In this document: positions 41,678 to 53,002 of the stretch, piece after piece
Layout: each line of letters starts with the position of its first letter
How positions within the stretch are numbered: position 1 is the stretch's first letter
NCBI RefSeq assembly: GCF_030435805.1
Contig: NC_081298.1
Coordinates: 29,314,501 to 29,378,500 of the forward strand
Reading direction: 5' to 3'
Source of the DNA: Mustela lutreola
Lineage: Eukaryota; Chordata; Mammalia; Carnivora; Mustelidae
DNA: 64,000 nt
The notes under the pieces: model-generated
Told to the model about the DNA's origin: nothing
Seen by the model: only the letters and a program-made list of their open reading frames with translations
Database searches by the model: none
Made by a program: the position numbers and the translations under genes

Positions 41678-41780
41678 AAGGGGCACCTGGCTGGCTCAGT
41701 CAGTAGAGCATGTGACTCCTGATCTTGGGGTTGTGAGTTCAACCCCCACATTGGGTGTAGAGCTTAAAAAACAGTAAGAT
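41678..41780 (+). repeat. Old tRNA-derived SINE (short form), well preserved
   Basis: GGGGCACCTGGCTGGCTCAG, GGGGTTGTGAGTTCAACCCC (A and B box regions) and TAGAGCTTAAAAAA. AAGATAAA flanks both sides. Confidence 0.88.
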
Positions 41781-43107
41781 AAAAAGGGATGCATGTCCAA
41801 GGATGTGCGTGTGGCTCCACCTGGGCACAGGACAGCAATTGTCCTCCCCAGTGGCTCCCAAGCCTGGTTTCCCACCAGGGCCATCTGGAAATAAAAGCTG
41901 GTTTGAAATGCAGATCACCAGGCCCCTCCACAGGTGGGGAGGCAGCTTGGCCCTAACCTGGGCATGCCTGCTGCAGGAACCGGGCGGGGGGGTGGGGTGG
42001 GGAGCAGCGGCCTCTGGCCCCCTGGGGTGAGGCAGACAGGATGCCCCCCTGCCAGGGGGATTCCTGAGTGGTGAACGGACTCCAGAGGGCTGAGTGGGCT
42101 GCTACCCTGCCTGAGGCCACCGCGGGCTAAGGACGTGAATGGTCCCACCCCTAGCACAGCTTCTGCTACAAATGCTGGGTGGGGCTTTTCTTACAATACA
42201 AGGAGGCAAAGAGGGTAAGGCAAGAATCTGGAATAGCTTAGACCTTTAATGTCAAAGAGCACCCAGGAGCCTCGCTAGCTAAGAGGAAAGCCCACCCGCG
42301 CAGACCCTGAAGTCTCAGGTGAGGCTGTGTGAAAGGAACGGCCGCAAGACGGCAGAGGGAAGGAATTTCTTCTGGGGACACGCAAATCCCCTAGGAATCT
42401 CTAGCCCCTACCCCAGATCTCTAAATTCCTGGCTCTGGACTTGAGTCCAAGAATCAGAATTTTTAATTAGCTGCCAGTGTAAGACTATAGCTCTGCCTCC
42501 TTCCCTGTCACCGCCCTGGGGCAGAAGCGGCAGCAGGCCTGTGAGGGGGCGGGCAGAGAGCAGGCAGCTGGGATTTCGGGGCAGCTTGAGGCCCCTTAGC
42601 CTGCCCACGGACTCACAGGGGAGTGGGGAAGTGCCTGGTGCACTTTCGCGCAGATGTTCTTGCAGGGACTAGAACCTTCCACGCAGTCAACAGTTGTAGG
42701 AGTACATACAGATTACCCTGGGACTCCACAAACTAAACTCTGCATGAAAAGAATGCAGCTTACTTGTTCAAGTACTTCTCCTGACAAGGGCCCTGTGTGG
42801 CAAAGCTCCGTCGGCCTCAGAGGGCAGAACTGCCAGCTGGGCTGAATGCAGCTCAGTGGGTGCCCAGCCTCCCCACTCGCTCCCACACCCATGTGCAAAC
42901 CCTCACACGTCAGATGCACCTGGAAACGTGACTTCTCATCCCTTCAGGCTACGGACCTGAATTGCAGCCTGACTGGGTTGCCATGACGGCTCGAGGCTGC
43001 CCTGTGACAGCCTCACTTTGTGTGGGTGCCGGTGGGGGACAGACGTATGACAATAGATAGGCACTTTGTCAGGAGGAAGCCCACAGTGGACAGACATCAA
43101 CCATCGC
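41781..43107. other. Unique DNA 3' of UBOX5
   Basis: No gene is recognised. GGTTTGAAATGCAGATCACC at about 41900 and AATCAGAATTTTTAATTAGC near 42452 resemble MER5-type DNA transposon traces, too short to assign. Confidence 0.4.
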
Positions 43108-43113
43108 TTTATT
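43108..43113 (-). terminator. UBOX5: UBOX5 polyadenylation signal
   Basis: AATAAA on the minus strand lies about 510 bp after the UBOX5 stop. No repeat lies between them, so 43090-43619 is the likely 3' UTR. Confidence 0.65.
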
Positions 43114-43619
43114 AAGGCTCGGAGTGGTCTGCCAGTCGGGGGCTGAGTCATTCACTGAGACCCCCGCCACCGAGCACTCCCGGGTGACACCGAAAGCAGA
43201 GGCTATCTTCGAGATCCTGAGCCACGGTCTGTTGTGCTCCACTCACACCCACCCTGCAGGGCCGGGGTGTGTGTGCGGGCAATGTAGGGAGCCCCAGCTG
43301 ACTCTCACAGCCCCTGGGCTCTGGCGGGGGTGGGGGGGTGACAGGGAGGCTCAGGAAGGCAGGGATAGGTCCCCCATCCCTCCCAGCCCAAACTATGGCT
43401 TTGTTATCCTATTGCCACTTGAGCAGGAGAAGAGTGCCCCCTCCTTCCCTGCACTCTGGCCATGGCCTGGGTGCTACATTGTGGAAGGAGACAAAGGGAA
43501 AGCCCCTGGGGAAGAAAGGGCCCCTCTTGTGCTTGGGACCTGGCCAGACCTCAGGGATTCTTGACCCCATTCCCTCAGTGACTCCCCTCGGTGGGTCTTC
43601 TCAGGCTGAGGCTGATCAC

Positions 43620-43828
43620 TCAGAAGTGGACCCGCAGCACGTCCTGGCTGGCAAATGGTTGCTGGCAGGCTGTGCAGGCCATGGGCAGGGAGCGCTGCTT
43701 CTCACCCAGGCACGGCCGGCATAGGAGGTGGCCACAGGGAAGCTGGTACACTGGCTCCTTTTTGAAGTAGGGAGAAAACACTCTTTTGCAGGAGGCGCAC
43801 TCGGGGCCTGGGACGCTCCCAGGCTGCT
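43620..43828 (-). CDS. UBOX5: UBOX5 last coding exon (RING-like end)
   Basis: It opens after TTTACCAG with AG CAG CCT, completing a split Glu codon, and ends VLRVHF-stop. It carries all zinc-ligand Cys/His of the C-terminal RING-like domain. Confidence 0.95.
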
Positions 43829-46800
43829 CTGGTAAATTAGGGAGGAAAAGAGGCCAAGGTTAGGGAAAGGCGCCCCCTGCCCCCTGGGTCAGGCTCCATC
43901 CCAATGGCCAGGCAGATGCCTGGAGTGGGACAAGAAGCTTCCTCACCCTCCACCCCTGCCGCAGCATAGGCTTTATCCCTCCCGGGGCCACTTCGAACTG
44001 ATCTGGGAGGACAGGGTCTTGGGGAGCCTGGGAACCTGGGAGGCCTCCCCTCAATGATTAAATCTTGGTGCTCCAATAAGTGCTCAAGAAAGAAATGGCT
44101 TCTGAGGGCAGGCAGGTCACACCGAGCCCTCCCTCCCGGTCTCTGAGCAGGATTTACTTTCCACTGGGACAGGCTGCCAAGGTCAGAGTGGGGCACAGCT
44201 CATCTTGACAACAAAACTAAGAGGCAAGAGGCCACAAGACAAGTAAAAAGCAGAAAGGGGTCAGGTACAGCAAGGCCACCCAGGTCCCTGGAGGAAGGGG
44301 GGAACCAGAGGGGTAGGGCTGAGGTCTGTCTGTAGCGGAACTGCCCGCTGGGCCTGGCATCTGCTTCTCTTCAGCCTGGCAGTTCCCCTCTGAGCTGCCA
44401 ATCCCCTTCCTGCGCTGCAGGCGCTCTCTTTCCCAGCTTCCCTCAGGAGGGTGCCTCAGTCCACACCCCTCTAGAGAAGGCCAGGGGGGGCCTCTCGGGG
44501 GAAGAAAAGGGACTAGCCATGCAGAGAAATGGATAGGAAGTACAAAGAATGGCTGGTCCAGAACCAAACCAAACCAAGAGAATAGCTGGTCCACAAAAGA
44601 AAGACAGGACCCAGAGGTGTGATGTATGAGACTGGCTTCAGGCGAGACTGCAGTGGGGGGCAGGCTGGGGCACACAGGACTTCACAGGCAGCAGGATGAT
44701 TCCAGATTCAACTGGTTGCCCTGAGAGACGTCTAAGAAGTACAGTGTCACAAGCTGGCTGACAGCACACGAAGACCCCTCTGCCCCCTGGGAGCAACAGG
44801 CAAGGGTGGCTGCCAGGGAGCCGCAGGGCTGCTGCAGGGCGTGGGGGGGCACAGCACAGGCGCCGGGGCCAGAGGGCAGCAGAGAACAGGGCTCTGAGGC
44901 TCACCCGGAGGAGTACCAACAAGACTTGGGGATGAATGAGTATCAAGAATGTTGAAGGAAACCAATGATGATGTCCGTATTACAGACCTGACCAAAGGGC
45001 AGAAGAATCTGCTCTTTTTTTTTTTTTTAAGATTTTATTTATTTGACAGAGAGAGATCACAAGCAGGCAGAGAGGCAGGCAGAGAGAGAGGAGGAAGTAG
45101 GCTCCCTGCCGAGCAGAGAATCTGATGCGGGGCTGGATCCCAGGACCTGAGATCACGACCTGAGCTGAAGGCAGAGGCCTTAACCCACTGAGCCACCCAG
45201 GCACCCCGAGGCTGCTCTTTATCAGCACTGGGGTTATGGCAGGTGCAGGGAGAGCTCTGGAGGGTGTTTTCAGTTCTGAGTTAGAATTTAACCCAAGAAA
45301 TATCCATGAGTTTCTCATGGGGAGGGGCCAGGCAGCTGTCAGGGAGGCTGGGGTTTGAGCTCCAAGGAGAAGGGGCTACAGGTGAGCAAGGGCAGTCACC
45401 GGCCGATGGGCTCTTGCTGTGATGACAGAGAGGACAGAGAAGAGGGTCCAGGACCAAAGTCTGGAAGAGGCAGAAGAGCCAGCAGTGGAAACTTCAAAGG
45501 GATGGTGGAAAAGGGAGAAAAAGAGTGTACCATCTGAAGGCCAAGAGAGAAGGCGTTTTGGGAAGGCGGGGCTGGCTGGCCACATTAGACACTGCTGAGA
45601 GGGTGAGCGGCCACTGGGTCTGAAGTTCATGGAAACCACTCGTCACCTGGACAAGAAGGTTCTGGGGCCCAGCCAGGATGGAAACATAATCAGAGAGATA
45701 AGAGGGGTGGGGATGAGAAGCAGAAGAGGTAAGATGGCCCAGGATCCAGACAAGAGAATGGCCCAGCTATGGATGGGCAACAGGAACTGAGTGTCCACCT
45801 TATCATGAGCTTCCTCAGCCTTCATCCCATAAAAACTGTCCCAGCATTCCAGCAGATTCTCTCACTTTATATCCTAGCTGAATCTATCTAATGTGGTCCC
45901 AGATTCAGGGTAGGCAAAAACTGGCTCAGTAAGCCGCCCAAGTTCTTTGCCGAAACACCAGGGAAAATGTTGACAGGAAGGGACGAAGAGGACAGTCCCA
46001 AACTCCCCCCACAGTTACATGAAATAATCCACCCAGGTTGTCAGATGGGAGACAGACTAGATATGAAAACTAAACATAGAAGGACAAACATGAAACACCA
46101 CAGAGCTGCCAAGCCCTAAGACCATAGAATTACTATGGTCTTAGAATTACAAAGAAAGCCTTTCTTGTGAAGAGTTACACTTCACAGGAACCCCTCAACT
46201 CCCCCTGGAAAAGGAAGGAGACCAGGGTCTCCGTGAGCCCAGGTGCCAGGGTTGAGGAGGCCAGGCATGGCGGTTGGCAGAGCCCCAGAGGCAAGGCCCA
46301 GCCTCCCGTCCCAGGGCTCCCAGGAGATAGATGGGGCCTTGGTTACCCGAGCAGGAGCCTGGCCTCCAGGAGGTGCTGCTTTCTCTTGTGCCCAGGTGCT
46401 GGAGCTGCCCCCTGGTCAGCCGAGCTGTGAAGGAGGGCATGGAGCCAAGGGTCGACGTCAAAGCAACTTCCAAGCTTTGTGACAGCTTCTGCTCATGGGA
46501 CACTGGACCTGACAAGAGATGCACAGACCACAATATCCAAAGAGAGGTTCAGCAAAAGAGAAGAGCAACCATAAGTCCGTGAAGGACTGATTACTCAAAC
46601 GGCACTTCCAGCTTCAAATGGACACAAATGTGAAGCACTTCCCCTCTTCCCCCAGCAATGTCTGCTAGTGGACTGTGATGACCGAATACCAGCAGGTAAA
46701 GCCCCACCCAGCTTTCCATGGTTCCTGGGCTCTGCTCTAGCTTTCCTCTTCCCAGACAAACTGCAGGCCAAGCCCGGGCCACCTGGTGGCTCTCCTGTGG

Positions 46801-49800
46801 AACTGCACCCTACTTTCTGTAGGTCTTGCAGGCCAAGGAAATGACTGGGCAAAGGCCCAGCTTTGTGCCCCTGCTCCCTGTCCACTCCTTCACCAGCAGC
46901 CTTTCCTCGTCTCCTCCCTTCTGAGGCCCCCGCCACTCCGCAGGGTCACTGGCTTGCACCTCTGGGCGCTCGTGTTCTCTCCCTCCTGCTGAGTAAAGCA
47001 AAGTGGTCATTACCAAGCGGAATAACAGAGACCTCACTCTGCCCACACCCTCTCGGTGTGGTCCACAGAAAGCCCACCAGTGGGTTGAGGGTGAAGACAC
47101 CGGGGGAGGGGCACAGCTGTCCAAGAAAGAACCCAGAGACCCACCTGGTAGCAGGGTTCACAACACCACCCTACAGCAGGGAGTGGAAGACTGTCTACAG
47201 TTTGTAGGACTTGCTTGGGGCCCTAAAGCATGGGTCTGCACTGTCCTATGTCCCCAACAAATCTGTCAAGGCCAACACCACCAGAGACCTCAGAGACATC
47301 AGGGTCTAAGGATCTTTCCTTGTCTTACCCTGCTGTACCTCAAATTCTTCCAGGAGTTTCTGAGAGTCATGTTAACTAAAACTTATACTCAAAACCAGAT
47401 ATAACCTTTTAAGCATGCTATTTACCTAGTGTTTTTATAATAGAGGAAATTAGAAGAACGATAAAATCTAAACAGACTAATTTTCATAAGGAAAAAGAAA
47501 GTGTCAAAGAGCTACTACCTTAAAAAGCAGGTGGCATGGACAGTCACGGGCCAACTCTACCAGATATACATAAGAGTAAATGATCCTGATACTATTATAG
47601 TGTTCTAAAGTTTAGTAAAGGAAATTTTCTTAATTCTTCATATGGAGCAAATAAATCTTTTATAACAAAACACAACCAAAGTTGGCATGTGCCCATGCAT
47701 ACATACACACATACACGAGAGTCCAAATTATCCAAAATAAAAAACACTAGCAAACAGATCCAAGCTGAACATGAAAAGAAGCATGACCAAATGGAGTCTC
47801 TTCCAGGAATGTAATACTGGCTCAATATTCAGAAGCCTATTAATGTATTTTTTCACATTAAAAGAGCTCAGGATGAAAAATCGTAGCATCCTCTCCATTG
47901 ACACTGAAAAGGCAGTAGACAAAATTCTACCACAAATCTTCAGTTACAAACATTGAATAAAAACAAACAAATAAACAAAAAAAAACACCACTGAACAAAA
48001 CTGGAACCAGTGGTGTGGGAGAGTGTCTGAAATGGTTCCCAATGAGACCCGCCTCCAGATACTCCTGCCTTGGGTACCCCGGTACCCCCTCCACTGCAGT
48101 GTGGGCTGGCCTTTGTGACTCGTCTCTAACAGAATATAGCAAACATGATAGGATGTCGACTGGGTTATACAAGACTGTGACTTCCATCTTGTTTGCACAC
48201 ACTATGACCGTGGCTGCGGAAGACCCTGAAGCAGGTGTCCCTGCCAAACCACGCCCGGACTCCTGACCAGAGAAGCTATGAGGTCACACATGCGCGGTGT
48301 TTTACGTCAGTATGTGTGGGGCGAATTTAAGGTGGCAAAGCAGAAAACACAGGGTGACGGTGCCAAGCGTCACCTGGGAAGCACGGGGATGACCATGGAC
48401 ATGGATGTAGAATGCGGAGTACCTGTGGAGCAGTCCATGTGTGTCAGGCCCAGCTCACTGGCAGCTTTCATTTTCTTAGCAGTGTGCTCTGAGGTAGTGG
48501 GTGAGACCAGAAGGCTTGTGGTAGAAAAACAGGAAGTGTTGATACCGAGGCTCCCGTCTGGGGTGCGTTCGGCCTGCTCCATCCTCCTCTTCCGAGAGGG
48601 CAGAGCAATGGAAGACGGTGTCACCGCCAATGCAGTCTGTGCTCTCCCGAGCAGATGGCAGCCAGGGATGGAGTGCTGGAGCAGAAAATGGTCGATCCGG
48701 GCCTTCAGGGAGGGGTGAGGCAGGGGCTGAGAATGTGGGGTAAAGGCTACCCCTGTGAAAGGGTCGCTGGGCACGCGGCCCCACACGGCTTCGCTGCGGT
48801 TACACTTCTCCAGCGTGCTCTGGTCAATGACCTTGCCTGAGGGCAGCAGCATGGGGCAAGGCATGATCTCCAGGGTGATGGGATCCAGGAACTCCTCGGG
48901 CACATCCCGGATCACCTCAGCGAGCTCCTGCAGGCTAGAGGGGGCCTGCTGGCCCTCAGACAGGCCTCCAGGATCACAGTCACTCTCCATGGGCAAGGCT
49001 GGGGCCTGCAGAGCCAGGTCCTGAGGGAGACTCTCAGAGGCCAGCAGCATGATGCTGTCTATCACCTCCTGAGAGCAGGTTTTAGCCGGCTGGCCCCACA
49101 CTTCTAATCGTCTAATGCAAGGGATACCGCTGCCTGTCACGTGGGTGATACAGATCTTGAGATGGGCCACGTGGCTAAGAGAAAGGCCCCCTTTATTCCA
49201 GAGCTCCTGTGTCACGACAGCAGGAGAGGGGAGTGTGGCTTCCATTGGGCCAAAAGGTGGCCTGGCCTTGAAGCCCCTGTGGCTAAACACCACTTGGCTC
49301 TGGTTTTTCAGTAAGACTTTGCCTACCAAGGTGAATGCCTCCTTGTCTGGGATGGATGGCTCGGCCAGGCCCGGGGTCCGGCACTCGGGGGCATTCCAGG
49401 ATGCTCTGCCGGACGAGGCAGATGTGTACATTTCCAGGCCTGTGACATTCTGGCCTCCCCCCACCGCGAGGTCTATGTTAATCCTACAGATTTCCACACT
49501 GAAGGGAAAGGAAACTGTCACATAGACTGGTGGCTTAATGAAATATTCTGTCCTAAAACCACGACTTCTCTTTGTGAGGTCTTCAGAGATGAGATTTTCT
49601 ACTTCGTAACCATCAGCTGATATCTAGAGTTAATGACAAACATGAAATGCATTCATTTGATGCGATCCAAACAAAGACAACTAGTTTTCAAGAACTTACC
49701 ACTTCTAAGAAAATTATTTAAAGAAAATATTAAGTTCCTCATTTAAAATGGCCTCTATTACACCAAATTCTCCTGTCTTTTGGGGGGTGGAGGAGGATGC

Positions 49801-51385
49801 ATTCAAAGTCAGGTCAAAGGCCAAGGGCAATTTGTTCCCAAGTACAGCCCATCCTTAAAAAATACGAACAACTGGAATGCCTGGGTGGCTTAGTCGTTAA
49901 GCCTCTGCCTTTGGGTTGGGTCATGAACCCACTGGCCTGGGATCAAGACCTGCATTGGGCTCCCTGCTCTGTGGGAAGCCTGCTTCTTCCTCTCCTACTT
50001 CCCCTGCTTGTGTTCCTTCTCTGTCTCTGACAAATAAATAGGAGGAATCTTAAAAAAAAAAAAACAAAAAAAACAAAAAAAAAACCCCAAGCAACAGAAC
50101 TGTTCAACCCAACCAAAAATCCCTTCAAAATAAAAGAGCAGATAAACTAGTGGTTTTTTTTTTTTTTTCTTTTTAATTTAAGAGGATGAAACCATAGTGT
50201 CTTATGGGAAAACAAAGATATTCCTTAAAGTTCTTAATTTTGTATTTGGACTCTACCAATTATAACAGTTTCCCTAGCAAGACACAATAAACAATCTTCT
50301 GGTACATCTGTGATTGTTGGAACTTGGTTAAAAAAATGTGTGTTCAGAAATAAGGACCACAATACTGTGGGAAATCCAGAAAAGTGAATATGCTATGGGG
50401 GTGGGAGTATGGGTAACTTTCTCCCATCTTAAATTTCTAGTATTTGTTATAACTGGTAGAGATTTTAAGATACAGATACCCCACCCCCAACCCTGGGCAT
50501 CTGAAAGTTCACATCACACCACTTTGCTTTTATAAAGACCTACATTAATACCTGTTTTTGCTAACCAAAAGAAATCCAGAATTCAGAGACTTTTTGCTTT
50601 TACAAAAAAAAAAGTCATTATTACACTAACATAGGTCTTTTGTAAAATCAAAGTGGCCTAAAGTGAACTTCTGGAAAGCAGGGGATACTCTTCATCATAT
50701 GCCATTTCAGCTTATGAAAGGTTTCATAGGAATGTTCTTCTCAGATAGCAGGGAAGGGCGGGGGCAGGGGTGGGGGGACCTGTATCTCTGTTGGAAGAAA
50801 TCAGTTTCACAGTCTGGGAACCTGAAATAGTACGCTGTGTGCAGAAGGTCCAAATTAAGGGAGGGTTCAAATTTCCCCTTGCAGTATCCTTACACCTTGT
50901 TCTGGGCTGTGGAAAGATACCGCCTTTGTACAAAAGGGGAAGCAGCTTAATTCAGGTAATAAAGAAGGAATTCAAATAACAAATACAAGCCATTATTTCT
51001 CGTGTGAGAAGTAAGTGGGAAGAACGGCAGGGGAGAGACAGTAGCTCTCTACCTTCACTAGGACTTTGAGCAGGATTAAAATTTATCATCAGAGGGAGGA
51101 GCACAATGAACATGACCCTCCAGAAAAATGACCCACAGCTCACCTTCTAACAGTGTTGTATGACTCTAGAGGGGCAGCCTGACCCATGCTTACCTAAGTA
51201 TCACCTGGTGGGATCTGAAACAGAGAAGGTTGCCACGACGCCTAAATCAAGTCCACATACACAAGGTAGGAATGGGGAAAAACAAGAAAAGCAGCCCATC
51301 TTATACTTATGTGCATACTTGTTTTGTTTACCTTGTTGCAATAAATTCTTGGTCTGAACTGTGGGAGGCAAAGATTGATGACCAT
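43620..51385 (-). CDS. UBOX5: U-box domain-containing E3 ubiquitin ligase (RNF37)
   Basis: Four coding exons on the minus strand, 51385-51332, 49623-48423, 46508-46347 and 43828-43620, join in frame with GT/AG borders to 541 residues, the human length. The product is a nuclear E3 ligase that transfers ubiquitin with E2 partners of the UBE2 family. Order: N-terminal region (MVINLCLPQFRPRIYCNK start); U-box at about 258-335 (VPEEFLDPITLEIMPCPMLL...KVIDQSTLEKC...DPFTG); basic KKMK near 400; RING-like C-terminus at about 483-528 with CASC, CGHLLC and CTAC zinc ligands; end VLRVHF. No frame break is seen. Non-coding 5' exon(s) and the promoter are not visible and should lie beyond 51.4 kb. Confidence 0.97.
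43829..46346 (-). other. UBOX5: UBOX5 intron before last exon
   Basis: 2.5 kb, unique except one SINE at 45016-45207. Several GC-rich open frames on the minus strand (for example 44217-44675) lack any family and are taken as intronic noise. Confidence 0.8.
45016..45207 (-). mobile_element. CAN-type SINE in UBOX5 intron
   Basis: T-run, AAGATTTTATTTATTTGACA to GAGCCACCCAGGCACCCC, in the same orientation as UBOX5 on this strand. (G)CTGCTCTTT-like flanks. Confidence 0.93.
46347..46508 (-). CDS. UBOX5: UBOX5 exon 4 of the coding set, in-frame cassette
   Basis: 162 bp, entered and left in phase 1, encoding 54 residues from PVSHEQKLSQSLE to SWRPGSCS. Skipping it keeps the frame and would give 487 residues. 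A shorter human isoform of that size is known to me from general knowledge. Confidence 0.93.
47525..47975 (+). repeat. Old L1 ORF2 fragment
   Basis: TCTCCATTGACACTGAAAAG then GCAGTAGACAAAATTCTACC mirrors the L1 ORF2 phrase for SIDAEKAFDKI-like residues. It is diverged, with no open frame. Confidence 0.7.
48003..48265 (+). repeat. MaLR/MLT1-like LTR fossil
   Basis: GTGTGGGCTGGCCTTTGTGA, CAGAATATAGCAAACATGAT and GACTGTGACTTCCATCTTG follow the order of a MaLR-type LTR. Ancient and strongly diverged. Family call tentative. Confidence 0.5.
48423..49623 (-). CDS. UBOX5: UBOX5 main coding exon (U-box)
   Basis: 1201 bp, phase 0 in and phase 1 out, residues 19 to about 419. It starts after CTCTAG with ISADGYEVENLISEDL and holds the entire U-box. 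It ends MDCSTG just before GTACTC. Confidence 0.97.
49624..51331 (-). other. UBOX5: UBOX5 intron after first coding exon
   Basis: 1.7 kb, mostly unique, with one + SINE at 49873-50078. No further exon is recognised. Confidence 0.85.
49873..50078 (+). mobile_element. CAN-type SINE in UBOX5 intron
   Basis: It has the head GGAATGCCTGGGTGGCTTAG and an interrupted A tail with AAAACAAAAAAAAC units. Confidence 0.9.
51332..51385 (-). CDS. UBOX5: UBOX5 first coding exon
   Basis: The ATG at 51385 (context AAAGATGG) opens an 18-codon stretch ending CNK before GTAAAC. Its size and sequence match the human N-terminus except Tyr for His near the end. The 5' border of this exon is not resolved. Acceptor-like CCTTTCAG and TTATTGAAG both lie within 60 bp upstream. 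Confidence 0.93.
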
Positions 51386-51607
51386 CTTTGTGGCTGAAAG
51401 GGTAGCTTCCAAGCATCAGAAACAGCCTTCAATAAAAAACAAAACTTGGTATTAGACAAGTTAAAGTTCAATTCTAAACTTTAAGGAGTTGATTCCTAAG
51501 GGAAGAGAACCAAACAGGGTAACAAGGACTTCCACGCACGCAATCATGGTCTAATCACATCATACATATGATGCTAGGGAAGACTGAGTTACCGAAAAAT
51601 TGCAGAG

Positions 51608-51735
51608 GAGCCTTTTTTTCTTTTTTTTTTTTTTAGGTTTTATTTATCTAAGTAAACTCTACCCCAGGGTTCGAACTCACAACCCTGAGATCAAGAGTCC
51701 CACGCTCCACCGACTGAGCCGGCCAGGGTACCCCA
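51608..51735 (-). repeat. Old tRNA-derived SINE
   Basis: T-run, TTTATTTATCTAAGTAAACTCTACCCC-like start, AACTCACAACCCTGAGATCA and GAGCCGGCCAGGGTACCCC, reverse. Confidence 0.85.
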
Positions 51736-52070
51736 GAGAGGAGCCGTCTCTTGCAGCCTGTGCAGCTTGGCCAAGACTGACAGCTGGACCCTGTGGAGGC
51801 AAGGGACTGTCAGCTCTGCAAGGGGCTCCCCACAGGAAAGAGAGGGTCAAAAGTGGCAGAGCAAAGAGAACAGAACTACTCAGCCAGAGGGTTCCAAACA
51901 GAACAGGTCACAGAAAATAGTCATAGTGGTAGGCATCTTTGTCATTTAACACCTGTTACTGTACTTTTATCTTCTTATTAAAATGAAAACAATTAGAAGA
52001 GTCTGAAACACCACCACTGAGAAACAGAAAATCTTAGACTTGGAAAGCACCTTAAAAGCACATCTCACCC

Positions 52071-52241
52071 GGAGCACCTGGGTGGCTCAATGGGTTAAGC
52101 CTCTGACTTCGGCTCAGGTCCTGATCCCAGGGTCCTGGGATCAAGCCCCGCACTGGGCTCTCTGCTCAGCAGGGAGCCTGCTTCCCCTTCTCTCTACCTG
52201 CCTCTCTGCCTGCTTGTGATCTCTCTCTCTCTGTGTGTAGC

Positions 52242-52272
<31 letters not shown>

Positions 52273-52287
52273 GTGGCAAAAAAGAAA
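52071..52287 (+). mobile_element. CAN-type SINE
   Basis: It has the head GGAGCACCTGGGTGGCTCAA and an A25 tail. AAAAGCACATCTCACCC and AAAAGGACATCTAACCC are imperfect flanks. Confidence 0.92.
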
Positions 52288-52329
52288 AAAAAGGACATCT
52301 AACCCAAACAGCAATTTAATGACTAATGT

Positions 52330-52655
52330 CCAGGATAGGGGAGAATGGATGAAGGTGGTCAAAAAGTACTAACATGTTAGTTACAAGTTACAAGTTCTGA
52401 GGAGGAAATGTATAGCATGGTGACTATAGTTAACAACACTTCACTGTGTATTTGAAGGCGGCTGAGAGGAGACTTTAAAAGTTCTCATCAAAAGAACAAA
52501 AGCTGTAACTTTTACCTGCATGAGGTAATGATTGTTAACTAAACTTACTATTGTATTTTGTATTATACACAAATACTGAAATCATTATGTGGTACATCTT
52601 AAACTTACTCAATGTAATATGTCAATAGCTCAATGAAACTGGAAGAAAAACAAAG
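52330..52655 (+). repeat. L1 3' UTR, old
   Basis: GGTGACTATAGTTAACAACA, AAAGTTCTCATCAAAAGAAC and CAAATACTGAAATCATTATG lie in the order of an old L1 3' UTR. Confidence 0.85.
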
Positions 52656-52867
52656 ATCAATGTCCAATAGCCTTTGGTACTCTTTGTGCAGAAGCAGGGA
52701 AGCCACTAGAAATAGCCCTTCTAGCGGCAGGCCTTGCCAATGGCTCTGAACTCCCTGGATGAGGCCAGCCAGGCATTCTATGTTTTTCTATCTGGCAGAC
52801 AAGACAACAAAAACTGTTAGCCCAACAGGGACAGGGCCATCATCTGGGGTCTGTATTACCATGAACA

Positions 52868-53002
52868 GCACGTGCCTTTGACTCAGGTCATGATCTCAGG
52901 GTCCTGATATCAAGCCCCACTCCGGGTTCCCTGCTCAGCGGGAAATCTACATCTCCCTCTCTGTGATCTCTCTCACTCCCACTTTCTCTCAGATAAAACT
53001 AG
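52868..53002 (+). repeat. 5'-truncated SINE
   Basis: It starts at CACGTGCCTTTGACTCAGGT inside the SINE head and runs to a degenerate CAGATAAAACTAGAATCT tail. The GCCTGGGTGGCTCAG part is missing. Confidence 0.8.

Larger units (their letters stand above)
46509..48422 (-). other. UBOX5: UBOX5 intron with L1 and LTR relics
   Basis: 1.9 kb. The left half is unique; an old + L1 piece (47525-47975) and a MaLR-like relic (48003-48265) fill the right half. Confidence 0.8.

Noticed and set aside
41678-41780. tRNA-like head with A and B box
   Set aside because: It has a SINE tail and flanking duplication and many relatives in the window, so it is a tRNA-derived SINE, not a tRNA gene.
43837-45318. GC-rich minus frames of 100-150 codons inside the UBOX5 intron
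   Set aside because: They lie between two clear UBOX5 splice sites and show no domain or exon continuity with the gene.
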